Assembly (NCBI RefSeq): GCF_001591025.1
Contig: NZ_BCTZ01000009.1
Coordinates: forward strand, 186,001 to 250,000
Source of the DNA: Sphingomonas soli NBRC 100801
Lineage (GTDB): Bacteria; Pseudomonadota; Alphaproteobacteria; Sphingomonadales; Sphingomonadaceae
DNA length: 64,000 nucleotides
Reading direction: 5' to 3'
Positions 1-8,781 of the stretch are shown here, piece after piece; positions within the stretch are counted from its first letter, which is position 1; each line of letters starts with the position of its first letter. The position numbers and the translations under genes are program-made. The notes beneath the pieces are model-generated. The model was not told the origin of the DNA. It saw only the letters and a list, made by a program, of their open reading frames with translations, and ran no database searches.

Positions 1-1
1 C

Positions 2-316
2 ACCGTAACCACGACGTTCGTGATGCGGTCGGCGGGCGTGCCGCTCAAGGAGAAGAAGGCCGACGATTGCGTGAAGATCGATCGGATCGCCGGCTATTCG
101 GTGAACGGCGCCAACAGCATCGATCTGCTGCTCAACGACGGCAAGCTTCTGCGCGCCAATCTGGGCGACCGGTGCCCGGCACTGGGCTTTTATTCCGGCT
201 TCTACGTGAAGCCTACCAAGGACAAGAAGATCTGCGCGGGCCGCGACGCGTTCCGTTCGCGCTCGGGCCGCTTGTGCAGCATTCAGGCATTTCGCAGCCT
301 GGTTCCCGCGAAATAG
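2..316 (+). CDS. Small secreted hypothetical protein, 5' end outside the window (DUF6491-like)
   Basis: The reading frame is open to the left edge of the window, so the N-terminus, probably including a signal peptide, is missing. The visible part (about 104 residues) carries DDCVKIDRIAGYSV near its start, then GDRCPALGF, then an Arg/Cys-rich end with LCSIQAF. This layout (Cys, short beta strands, an RCPxLGF motif and further Cys) resembles the small periplasmic DUF6491 proteins common in sphingomonads. That match is from memory of the family, not from a search. No function is known. It stands alone, about 165 bp before the helicase. Confidence 0.6.
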   Translation, partial: TVTTTFVMRSAGVPLKEKKADDCVKIDRIAGYSVNGANSIDLLLNDGKLLRANLGDRCPALGFYSGFYVKPTKDKKICAGRDAFRSRSGRLCSIQAFRSLVPAK

Positions 317-480
317 CGCCGTTCAGGGCCGCACCTGGCCGCACCCGCAGCGGGTGTCGCCTCCACTCAGCGCACGCACACATGCGAAAAAGCCCGTTTC
401 CCTTGACATTTTGAGGTAAATCCGCAAGCGCGTGCAGCCTTGGCGGCGTGGATTTCCATGCCAATCTTCCGGACAAATTC

Positions 481-1916
<1,436 letters not shown>

Positions 1917-1917
<1 letters not shown>

Positions 1918-2123
1918 TGCCCGGCGGTGATGGCGGGATCGAATATGTTCCGCCCATCGAAAGCCCCTGTATCGCGCTGTGCGTGATGGATCAGGCCACG
2001 GGCTGGTGCCTGGGCTGCGGTCGCACGATCGGCGAGATCACCGGCTGGGGCGAAGCCTCCCCCGCCGCGCGCACCGAAATCATGGCCGAATTGCCCGCCC
2101 GCATGGCGCGGCTGAAGCGCTAG
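1917..2123 (+). CDS. DUF1289 small zinc-ribbon-like protein
   Basis: A 68-residue protein with the DUF1289 signature: [10 protein letters not shown], then WCLGCGRT, then a helix with EIxxW. The four cysteines (C-x3-C ... C-x2-C) suggest a small metal site. The biochemical role is unknown; members are often described as putative Fe-S or zinc proteins. The start overlaps the helicase stop (TGATG), so translation is probably coupled and the two genes form an operon. Confidence 0.88.
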
Positions 2124-2159
2124 AGCTGGATCCAGACATGGGGATGACACCTATTCAAT

Positions 2160-2195
2160 CCCGATGGATCACCCCCTGGAGTCGTTTCCATCGGG
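2160..2195. terminator. Inverted repeat between convergent genes
   Basis: Arms CCCGATGGA (2160-2168) and TCCATCGGG (2187-2195) are exact complements with an 18-nt loop. It lies between the convergent DUF1289 and glutathione S-transferase genes. There is no long T-run, so intrinsic termination is only a guess. Confidence 0.4.
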
Positions 2196-2226
2196 GCTGA
2201 ACGGTGCCAGCCCCACCTAAACGCCT

Positions 2227-2847
2227 TTATGCCTGCTTCGGCATCAGCGCATCGTCCAATTGCGACGCGCGCTTGAAGGCGTCGCGGCTGGTCAGGCGCT
2301 CCCAATATGCCACAAAGGCGTCGCGCTTGGGCAGCGTGCCGAACGTGACGCCCCAGCCCACCGCCGCCCCGACATACACATCGGCGGCGGTGAAGCGGTC
2401 GCCCGCGATATAGTCATGCGCGCGCACGGCCTGTTCCAGCACATCGACGGTCTGGTCGTAGCTGCCATAGCCGAACATGCGCGCCTGCTCAGCCGAGGGG
2501 ATGAACTTGGCGTAATTGTTGGTCACCGCATGCTCCACCGGCCCCGCCGCAAAGAACAGCCAGCGGTAATAATCCGCGCGCTCCTCCGCCGTGGGCGCAA
2601 GGCCCGCCTCCGGAAAGGCCTCCGCCAGATAGGCGCAGATCGCTGCACCCTCCGTCACCACCTTGCCCTTGTGGACGATCGCCGGAACCTTCCCCATCGG
2701 GTTGACCGCGAGATACTCCGCCCCCTTCATCGTATCGCCATATCCGAGCACGACCGTTTCATAGGCGGCGCCCGTCTCTTCGAGCATCCACCGCGCGATG
2801 CGACCGCGCGACTGCGGGTTGGTGTACAGGATCAGGTCGGCCGACAT
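2227..2847 (-). CDS. Glutathione S-transferase family protein
   Basis: A 206-residue GST-fold protein. The N-terminal thioredoxin-like domain has LILYTNPQSRGRIARW (the active-site Ser/Arg region) and the cis-proline/GSH-binding stretch GKVPAIV, followed by VTEGAAICAYL. The C-terminal helical domain contains the N-capping motif FTAADVYVG. It probably conjugates or reduces small electrophiles with glutathione; the substrate is unknown. The ATG at 2847 is preceded by AAGGAGAG at good spacing, and nine extra upstream codons are less likely. It is the first of two unrelated-looking GSTs in this window. Confidence 0.92.
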   Translation of the reverse strand: MSADLILYTNPQSRGRIARWMLEETGAAYETVVLGYGDTMKGAEYLAVNPMGKVPAIVHKGKVVTEGAAICAYLAEAFPEAGLAPTAEERADYYRWLFFAAGPVEHAVTNNYAKFIPSAEQARMFGYGSYDQTVDVLEQAVRAHDYIAGDRFTAADVYVGAAVGWGVTFGTLPKRDAFVAYWERLTSRDAFKRASQLDDALMPKQA

Positions 2848-2919
2848 CGCACGCTCTCCTTCGATTCGCTTCAATGGCGGAACAAATAGCGAACAAGTGA
2901 CCCGGCGACAAGGGTCGGG

Positions 2920-3777
2920 TCAGGCCAGCGCCTTGCCGAACAGCGCGAGCAGCCTTTCCCATGCGCGCTCGGCCTGCGCCGGATTGTAAACCGGGCTGTC
3001 GGGCGGGCACCAGCCGTGCAGCGTGCCCTTGTACACCTCGATCTCGGCGGGCCGCCCGGCGGCGTCCATCGCCGCCTTCACCGCGTCCTTTTCCGCAGGC
3101 ACCTTGGCATCGTCATTCTCGGCGATGGCGATAAGGAAGCTCGCCTTCATCTTCGGCACCAGCGCGAGGATCGGCTCCGCCGCCAGCCCGCCGCCATGGA
3201 AGCTCCCGCCCGCGCGCACGCGATCCGGCACCGCCGCAGCGGTCTGCATCACCAGCGGGCCGCCCATGCAATAGCCCGTGGTCCCCACCCCGCGCTTGGT
3301 GTCCACTTCCGCCTGCTTGTCGAGGAACGCCACGAAGCTGGTCGCGTCCACGATAACCGCTTCCGGCGTCAGCGCCTTGCGCGCTTCGGCAGCCTTGGCG
3401 AAGATTGCCTCGCGCGCGCCGCTCGCCAGCAATGCCGGGGCGGTCAGCGAACGGTAGAACGGATTGACCGTCAGCACGGCATAGCCCGATTCGGCCAGCC
3501 GGTCCGCCATCTGGCGAAAGGCGGGGCGCAGTCCGAAGATATCGGGCCACACCATAACCGCCGGATGCCTGCCGCTCGCCGGTGCCACATAATAAGCGTC
3601 GCAGGTGCCGTTGGCGGTCGTGATCGTCACGTCGCGCCCTTTGACGGGAAGCGCATTGGCAACGCGCGGCAGCACGAACATCGCGCCCGCAGCGGCAGTG
3701 GCCGCGCCAAAGCTCCGGCGCGACATCGCCGCCTTCAGGAAGGCCGCATTATCGGCTTCGGTGTGGTCGTCGCACAT
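2920..3777 (-). CDS. Dienelactone hydrolase family protein with Tat signal
   Basis: A 285-residue alpha/beta hydrolase. Near the N-terminus MSRRSFGAATAAA (residues 18 onward) is a twin-arginine export signal, so the folded enzyme is likely periplasmic. The catalytic triad is visible: nucleophile Cys170 in GYCMGG, Asp in AENDDAKVP and His in LHGW, in the order of the dienelactone hydrolase family (carboxymethylenebutenolidase-like). The true substrate is unknown. ATG at 3777 is chosen over the adjacent TTG at 3780. Its ribosome site GGGAG sits inside the 3' arm of a hairpin (3783-3818). Confidence 0.9.
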   Translation of the reverse strand: MCDDHTEADNAAFLKAAMSRRSFGAATAAAGAMFVLPRVANALPVKGRDVTITTANGTCDAYYVAPASGRHPAVMVWPDIFGLRPAFRQMADRLAESGYAVLTVNPFYRSLTAPALLASGAREAIFAKAAEARKALTPEAVIVDATSFVAFLDKQAEVDTKRGVGTTGYCMGGPLVMQTAAAVPDRVRAGGSFHGGGLAAEPILALVPKMKASFLIAIAENDDAKVPAEKDAVKAAMDAAGRPAEIEVYKGTLHGWCPPDSPVYNPAQAERAWERLLALFGKALA

Positions 3778-3778
3778 C

Positions 3779-3818
3779 AAAAAGGCTCCCGAATCGCCCC
3801 CCGGCGTCTCGGAAGCCT
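3779..3818 (-). terminator. Intrinsic terminator hairpin downstream of trcR, overlapping the next gene's RBS
   Basis: On the minus strand AGGCTTCCGA (3818-3809) pairs over 10 bp, with one G-T wobble, with TCGGGAGCCT (3792-3783). The loop is 16 nt and a run of five T follows. The shape is that of a rho-independent terminator for trcR. The downstream arm contains the GGGAG ribosome-binding site of the dienelactone hydrolase gene. Confidence 0.7.
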
Positions 3819-3855
3819 AATGATATCGGCGGCAGCGGTCACCCCGCCGCGGCGA

Positions 3856-4536
3856 TCACTGCTTGAACAGGCTCTCCGCGGTATGCTCCACCGGTGCAGC
3901 CCCTTCGCCATTCTCGGCGGCGTCGGCAGCGGCCGCAGCAGCCACACGCTCGGCGCGGAGCTGCTCGATCAGCGCCTCGCGGTCGCCTTCCAGCCGGTTG
4001 TCGACCGGAGCCTCGATGCCCGCAGCCTTCGCCGCCTTGGCGACAAGCGCATCGAGCTCGCGCTGCGTCGTCAGGCCCAGCGTCACCGGATCCTTCGGCA
4101 CGATATTGGCGATGTTCCAATGGCTGCGGTCGCGGATCGCGGTGATCGTGGTGCGCGTGGTGCCGATCAGCTTGCCGATCGCGCCGTCGGAGATCTCGGG
4201 ATGGTTGCGCAGGATCCAGGCGATGCCGTCGGGCTTGTCCTGGCGCTTCGAAACCGGGGTGTAGCGCGGGCCCTTGGTGCGGCGGACCTGCTCGGGGCCC
4301 TTCAGCATCTTGAGCGAGTAATCGGGATCGGCCTGGCCCTTCTCGATCTCCTCCATGGTCAGCTCGTGCGCGCGCACCGGATCGCGGCCCATCACCTTGG
4401 CGGTGGCGGTGTCGTCGGCGATCGCCTGGACCTCCAGGATGTGGAGTCCGCAGAACTCGGCGATCTGCTCGAACGAGAGCGAAGTGTTGTCGACCAGCCA
4501 GGAAGCGGTCGCATGCGGCATCAGCGGCTGGGCCAC
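3856..4536 (-). CDS. trcR: TrcR, DUF1013 cell-cycle transcriptional regulator
   Basis: A 226-residue protein beginning VAQPLMPHATASWLVDNT, followed by LSFEQIAEFCGLH. That is the hallmark N-terminus of DUF1013 proteins, named TrcR in Caulobacter, where the gene belongs to the cell-cycle regulon. The centre has a second helix-turn-helix-like stretch (SDGAIGKLIGTTRTTITAIR). The C-terminus is an Ala/Glu-rich tail ending ESLFKQ. A GTG start at 4536 is chosen: GGAGA precedes it and the family start MALPLMPKAT aligns. The longer open frame to 4845 is not conserved-looking. The gene lies downstream of the glycosyltransferase and ends in a strong hairpin. Confidence 0.88.
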   Translation of the reverse strand: MAQPLMPHATASWLVDNTSLSFEQIAEFCGLHILEVQAIADDTATAKVMGRDPVRAHELTMEEIEKGQADPDYSLKMLKGPEQVRRTKGPRYTPVSKRQDKPDGIAWILRNHPEISDGAIGKLIGTTRTTITAIRDRSHWNIANIVPKDPVTLGLTTQRELDALVAKAAKAAGIEAPVDNRLEGDREALIEQLRAERVAAAAAADAAENGEGAAPVEHTAESLFKQ

Positions 4537-4559
4537 GAGCAGTCTCCAGAAATAGAAAG

Positions 4560-4580
4560 GGCCGCCCATCACGGGCGGCC
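4560..4580 (-). terminator. Hairpin downstream of the glycosyltransferase
   Basis: GGCCGCCC (4560-4567) and GGGCGGCC (4573-4580) form an 8-bp GC stem with a 5-nt loop. On the minus strand it is followed by CTTTCTATTTC. It lies just after the glycosyltransferase stop and 24 bp before trcR, so it probably ends the phosphoesterase-glycosyltransferase transcript. Confidence 0.65.
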
Positions 4581-4625
4581 GGTACCGTGCCTGACTTAGT
4601 CGCGGATGGACCCAAGGGCAAGCCG

Positions 4626-5645
4626 TTAGGCGGTCCCGCGCGCGATCAGCGGGCATAATCCCGCGAAGAACTGCGCCGCGCTCGCTTCCCACGTAAAGGT
4701 GCGGCCATATTCGGCGCAGGCCCGGCGGTCTTTGGTGAGCGCTTCCGCGATGGCGAGGTTCAGGTCTTCGGAAAGCGCTCCCGTCTCCGGCGTCACGATG
4801 TCGATCGGTCCGGTGACGGGATAGCCGGCGATGGGCACGCCGCATGCCAGCGCCTCGATCATCACCAGCCCGAACGTGTCGGTACGGCTGGGAAAGACGA
4901 ACACGTCCGCACCGGCATAGGCGGATGCCAGCTCCGCTCCAAACATCGCGCCCAGGAACTTCGCCTCGGGATAACGGGCTTCCAGCACCGCGCGCGCCGG
5001 TCCGTCGCCCACGATCACCTTGGTGCCCGGATGCGTCGTCTTCAGGAACGCTTCCAGATTCTTCTCGACCGCGACGCGACCCACATAGAGCTGCACCGGT
5101 CCCGGCAGCCCGGCCATCGCCGGATGCGGCGAAAGCCCGTCATGGAAATTGGTGAGGTCCACGCCTCGCCCCCAATGCTTGAGCTTGGTCAGGCCATGCT
5201 CGGCCAGCGATTCCCGGATCGATGGGGTCGCCGCCATGATCGCCTGCGCCGGCGCATGGAACCAGCGGATATAGTTCCAGAACCATTCGGCCGGCAGCCG
5301 CGTCCGCGCCGATACATAGTCGGGAAACTGAGTGTGATAGGCGGTGGTGAATGGCACGCCGTGGCGCATGCACCATCGCCGCGCCGCGATGCACAGCGGG
5401 CCTTCGGTGGCCAGATGGATGGCCTCGGGATCGAATTCCTCCAGCATCTGCCCAACGGTCGCAACGCGAGTCAGCGCCAGCCGGATTTCGGGATAGGTCG
5501 GGCATGGCAGCGAATGAAACAGATCGGGTGAGATCACCTTCACCACCTGCCCCTGCGCTTCCAGCACCTTTCGCACCGATTCGATGGTTCGGACGACGCC
5601 GTTGACCTGCGGATGCCAGGCGTCGGTGACGATCGCGATGCGCAC
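4626..5645 (-). CDS. Glycosyltransferase family 4 (MgtA/PimB-like)
   Basis: A 339-residue GT-B fold glycosyltransferase. The N-terminal acceptor domain starts MRIAIVTDAWHPQVNGVVRT, typical of alpha-mannosyl/glucosyl transferases that act on lipids. The C-terminal donor domain has LYVGRVAVEKNLEAF, VGDGPAR and the family E-x7-E region FPSRTDTFGLVMIEALACG. It likely transfers a sugar to a membrane lipid or envelope glycan at the inner membrane. The start is GTG, 5 nt after the stop of the phosphoesterase, so the two form an operon. In sphingomonads this pair is often adjacent, which suggests a shared role in glycolipid metabolism (inference). Confidence 0.9.
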   Translation of the reverse strand: MRIAIVTDAWHPQVNGVVRTIESVRKVLEAQGQVVKVISPDLFHSLPCPTYPEIRLALTRVATVGQMLEEFDPEAIHLATEGPLCIAARRWCMRHGVPFTTAYHTQFPDYVSARTRLPAEWFWNYIRWFHAPAQAIMAATPSIRESLAEHGLTKLKHWGRGVDLTNFHDGLSPHPAMAGLPGPVQLYVGRVAVEKNLEAFLKTTHPGTKVIVGDGPARAVLEARYPEAKFLGAMFGAELASAYAGADVFVFPSRTDTFGLVMIEALACGVPIAGYPVTGPIDIVTPETGALSEDLNLAIAEALTKDRRACAEYGRTFTWEASAAQFFAGLCPLIARGTA

Positions 5646-5650
5646 GCCGG

Positions 5651-6529
5651 TCAGGCCGCCTGCTGCCCCGCCGTCGTGGTTCGCTCCCGGTCCCTCTTGG
5701 CTATCTCGTCCGCCCAGTGAAGAATCTCCATTCGACCGTCGAAATGCTCGACCAGGGCAGTGCAGCCCTCCACCCAGTCACCATCGTTATAGTATTCGAT
5801 GCCGTGGATCATCCTGATTTCGGCGGTGTGGATATGCCCGGCGATTACGCCGTCCACACCGCGCTGCCCGGCCGCATGCGCGACAATCTCTTCGAAGCGC
5901 GAGATGAACGACACCGCGTTCTTCACCTTGTGCTTCGCATATTTGCTGAGCGACCAATAAGGCAGGCCCAGCCGGCGGCGCAGCCAGTTGATCCGGTGGC
6001 TGATCGAAAGGGTGATTTCGTAGGCAGCGTCCCCCAGCAGCGCGAGCCAGCGGTGCGAGAGGGTGATCGCGTCGAATTCGTCGCCGTGCAGCACCAGCAG
6101 CCTCCTGCCGTCCGCCGTCTCGTGGATCGCCTGGCGCCGGATCAGCACGCCGCCGAAATCGAGCCCCGCATATTGCCGGAACATCTCGTCGTGATTGCCG
6201 GGAATATAGACGATCTCGGCCCCTCGCCGGGCGCGCTTCAGCACCCGCCACACGATATCGTTGTGCGAAACCGGCCAGTAGAGCCGCTTCTTCAGGGCCC
6301 AGCCGTCCACGATATCGCCGACAAGATACATCTTCTCGCTGTCGACATGGTCCAGAAAGTCGATGAGCATGTCCGCGTTGCAGCCGCGCGTGCCCAGATG
6401 GATATCGGATATCCAGATGGTGCGGAATTTTCGGCGCTCCATCACCGGCCGTTCCGGGATCACCGGTTCGGATAGGTGGAAGTCGGTGATGCCTGCCGCG
6501 TCGAACCTCAGCCTCGTGATCGCGGCCAT
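5651..6529 (-). CDS. UDP-2,3-diacylglucosamine diphosphatase-like metallophosphoesterase
   Basis: A 292-residue calcineurin-like phosphoesterase. Metal-site motifs are in order: ISDIHLG, LVGDIVDGW, IPGNHDE, LHGDEFD and GHIHTAE. The spacing matches LpxH-type enzymes that cleave the pyrophosphate of UDP-diacylglucosamine, although many homologues beside GT4 enzymes have no proven substrate. The ATG at 6529 has GGAGAC upstream. A Met at residue 30 (MERRKF) is an alternative, but the earlier segment with DFHLSEP looks conserved. It is the upstream gene of the pair with the glycosyltransferase. Confidence 0.9.
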   Translation of the reverse strand: MAAITRLRFDAAGITDFHLSEPVIPERPVMERRKFRTIWISDIHLGTRGCNADMLIDFLDHVDSEKMYLVGDIVDGWALKKRLYWPVSHNDIVWRVLKRARRGAEIVYIPGNHDEMFRQYAGLDFGGVLIRRQAIHETADGRRLLVLHGDEFDAITLSHRWLALLGDAAYEITLSISHRINWLRRRLGLPYWSLSKYAKHKVKNAVSFISRFEEIVAHAAGQRGVDGVIAGHIHTAEIRMIHGIEYYNDGDWVEGCTALVEHFDGRMEILHWADEIAKRDRERTTTAGQQAA

Positions 6530-6592
6530 GCCCCGTCTCCGCCCGCCCTTGCCTGCGCGCGGCTATGGCGGGCGAATATTACAGCGCGATCA

Positions 6593-7210
6593 TCAATCCG
6601 TGATGCGAATGTGACAGGGCAAGGCAGCGACCCGCGCGAGCCAGGCGCGCACATTGGGATAAGGCTGCAGGCTGAACCCGCCTTCCTCGGCGACATGCGT
6701 ATAGGCGTAGAGGCAGATATCGGCGAGCGTCAGCCTGTCGATCACAAACCAGTCGCGACGCTGGAGATGCTCGTCCATCAGCGCGAGCGCGGCCTCTCCC
6801 CCGGCCTGCTTCCCCGGCAGGTTGGCGCGCTGGACGGGATCGAGATTGTCGAACCCTACCCAGCCCTTCCAGAAGCGCACCGTCGCGATGTTGGGCTCGT
6901 GGTTATACTGTTCCCAGAACAGCCAGCGCAGCATGTCCGCCCGCTCGAACCGGTCGGAGGGGATCAGCGGCGTGCCATCGGCGATATAGAAAGCGGCGGC
7001 GTTGCTCTCGGGCAGGAAGTCGGGGCCGACCTGGAGCACGGGGATGCGTCCGTTCGGATTGACCTGGCTCAGGAACTCCGCGGTCCGCGTCTCGCCCGCC
7101 ATGATGTCATATTCGCGCCGCGCCAGCCGCACCCCCGCATGCGCGGCGGTCAGCCGGATCTTGTAGCAGTTTCCGGATGCGGCATATTCGTGAAGCGTCA
7201 GCGCGGTCAT
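6593..7210 (-). CDS. Glutathione S-transferase family protein
   Basis: A 205-residue GST. The thioredoxin-fold N-terminus (TLHEYAASGNCYKIRL) has a Ser/Cys-rich active-site region. The cis-proline loop is NPNGRIPVLQV and the GSH-binding stretch is LPESNAAAFYIADG. The helical domain has RLTLADICLYAYTH. The divergence from the GST at 2.2 kb suggests a different substrate, and the alpha-domain motif FWEQYNHEPNIATVRFW marks a proteobacterial GST subfamily. The ATG at 7210 follows GGGGAAACAGG. It is not tightly coupled to its neighbours. Confidence 0.92.
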   Translation of the reverse strand: MTALTLHEYAASGNCYKIRLTAAHAGVRLARREYDIMAGETRTAEFLSQVNPNGRIPVLQVGPDFLPESNAAAFYIADGTPLIPSDRFERADMLRWLFWEQYNHEPNIATVRFWKGWVGFDNLDPVQRANLPGKQAGGEAALALMDEHLQRRDWFVIDRLTLADICLYAYTHVAEEGGFSLQPYPNVRAWLARVAALPCHIRITD

Positions 7211-7290
7211 CCTGTTTCCCCGTTCACCGGAAGATTGGACTGTCGCGTAGCCGCTGTACAACAAGTAGTACGGCAATCTGATAAGCCAGC

Positions 7291-7370
7291 CTTATCCGCC
7301 GCAAACCTGGGTGTCCGCTTCTTCCTTTGTCTTATCCCCCGTGAACCTGGGCGTGCGCTTCTTCCTCTGC
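7291..7370. repeat. Two tandem copies of a 40-bp unit
   Basis: Positions 7291-7330 and 7331-7370 are direct copies of a 40-bp unit with 7 mismatches. Both begin CTTATCC, share AACCTGGG in the middle and GCTTCTTCCT near the end. A third copy may start at 7371 (CTTACTCC) but runs into the 3' end of the quinone oxidoreductase gene. Confidence 0.85.
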
Positions 7371-7371
7371 C

Positions 7372-8370
7372 TTACTCCACCACCAGCACAATCTTGCCGA
7401 CATGGTCACCCGCCTCCATCCGCCGGTGCGCCTCCGCCGCCTCGGCGAGCGGATAGGTCCGGTCGATCACCGGCTTGAGCTGGCCGGAGGCGACGAACGG
7501 CCAGACGCTGCGATGGATCTCGTCTGCCACCAGCGTCTTGAACGCCGTCGTGCGGGGGCGCAGCGTGGAGCCGGTGAGGGTCAGGCGCTTCCGCATGATA
7601 TCGAAGATCGGGATCGTCGCCATCAACCCGCCCTGCACCGCGATCGAGACGTGCCGTCCGTCTTCCGCCATGCACTTCAGATTGCGGGCCACATAATCGC
7701 CGCCCACCATGTCGAGGACGATGTTCACGCCCTTGCCACCGGTGATCGCCTTGACGCGCTCGACGAAATCCTCGGTCTTGTAGTTGATCGCGTGCCCGGC
7801 CCCCAGTTCGACCGCGGTCGCGCATTTCTCGTCGGAGCCGGCGGTCACGATCGTCTTCACGCCAAACAGCTTGCACAATGCGATAGCCATGGTGCCGATG
7901 CCGGAGGTGCCGCCGTGGATCAGGAGGGTATCGCCTTCGCTGGCATAGCCGCGCTCGAAGACGTTGGTCCAGACGGTGAAGAGCGTCTCGGGCACCGCCG
8001 CCGCTTCCACCATCGTCAGCGCCTCGGGCACCAGCAGGCAGGTGCCGGCCGGTGCCACAGCATATTCCGCCTGCGCGCCGCCGGTCACCAGCGCGCAGAC
8101 CGCCTGGCCCAGCATCTCTGCGTTCACATCCTCGCCCAGCGCCACGATGGTGCCGGAAAGTTCGAGCCCGAAGATCGATGTCGCACCGGGCGGCGGCGGA
8201 TACACGCCCTTGCGCTGCATCACCTCGGGGCGGTTCACCCCGGCAGCGGCGACCTTGATCAGCACCTCGCCGGGGCCGGGCCGGGGCACCGGTCGCTCGA
8301 CGAGGACCAGCACTTCGGGGCCGCCCGGGGCCGGAGGATCAATCGCACGCATCGTTTCGGGGAGGTTCAT
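7372..8370 (-). CDS. NAD(P)H-quinone oxidoreductase (medium-chain reductase, PIG3 type)
   Basis: A 332-residue zinc-free medium-chain dehydrogenase/reductase. The N-terminal GroES-like domain carries GPGEVLIKVAAAGVNRPEVMQRKG. The nucleotide-binding motif is HGGTSGIGTMAI, with the NADPH-preferring VTAGSDEKC. The end is HVGKIVLVVE. Such enzymes reduce quinones or alpha,beta-unsaturated carbonyls with NADPH in the cytoplasm. I chose the ATG at 8370 (MNLPETMRAI); a Met six codons later is possible. The upstream frame to 8613 is antisense to the DUF1192 gene and was discarded. The two genes are divergent, about 80 bp apart. Confidence 0.92.
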   Translation of the reverse strand: MNLPETMRAIDPPAPGGPEVLVLVERPVPRPGPGEVLIKVAAAGVNRPEVMQRKGVYPPPPGATSIFGLELSGTIVALGEDVNAEMLGQAVCALVTGGAQAEYAVAPAGTCLLVPEALTMVEAAAVPETLFTVWTNVFERGYASEGDTLLIHGGTSGIGTMAIALCKLFGVKTIVTAGSDEKCATAVELGAGHAINYKTEDFVERVKAITGGKGVNIVLDMVGGDYVARNLKCMAEDGRHVSIAVQGGLMATIPIFDIMRKRLTLTGSTLRPRTTAFKTLVADEIHRSVWPFVASGQLKPVIDRTYPLAEAAEAHRRMEAGDHVGKIVLVVE

Positions 8371-8448
8371 CGGCTCGTCGCTTTCCGGGGCTGCAGGGTC
8401 GCGGCGTTTATTGACATCGAGGGGGTGCCGGTCAACGTTGCGCAGGCG

Positions 8449-8646
8449 ATGGACGCAGACGAAAATCTTCCGCGCCGCAAGGATGACCTTGCCGCACAGC
8501 TCGGCAAGCAGGACCTCGATCCGTTCTCGGTAGAGGAACTGGCCGAGCGCATTGCGCTTCTCGAAGCAGAGATCGCGCGAACAAAGATCAGGATGCAACG
8601 CGCCGTTAACCATCGCGCAAGCGCCGACGCCCTATTCAAGCGATGA
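8449..8646 (+). CDS. DUF1192 small protein
   Basis: A 65-residue protein with the conserved DUF1192 core LDPFSVEELAERIALLEAEI, and a C-terminus NHRASADALFKR that is highly typical in sphingomonads. It is predicted to form a short coiled coil. The function is unknown. The start is divergent from the quinone oxidoreductase; the upstream TTGACA (8411-8416) could be part of a promoter. Confidence 0.85.
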   Translation: MDADENLPRRKDDLAAQLGKQDLDPFSVEELAERIALLEAEIARTKIRMQRAVNHRASADALFKR

Positions 8647-8781
8647 GCGTTGCACCGGAGACTCGGCGAGGTGCCAGGAAACTCCGGTGCTGGGCTGCCA
8701 CGCTTGATGCGGGCGTCCGTCATCCCGACATAATGGGAAACTGGGCCGCGTATCTCACTGGCCCGACTGGAGTGTCACTTA

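Noticed and set aside
2120..2226. Riboswitch or sRNA between DUF1289 and GST genes
   Set aside because: Only one 9-bp inverted repeat with an 18-nt loop is visible; a convergent-terminator explanation is simpler.
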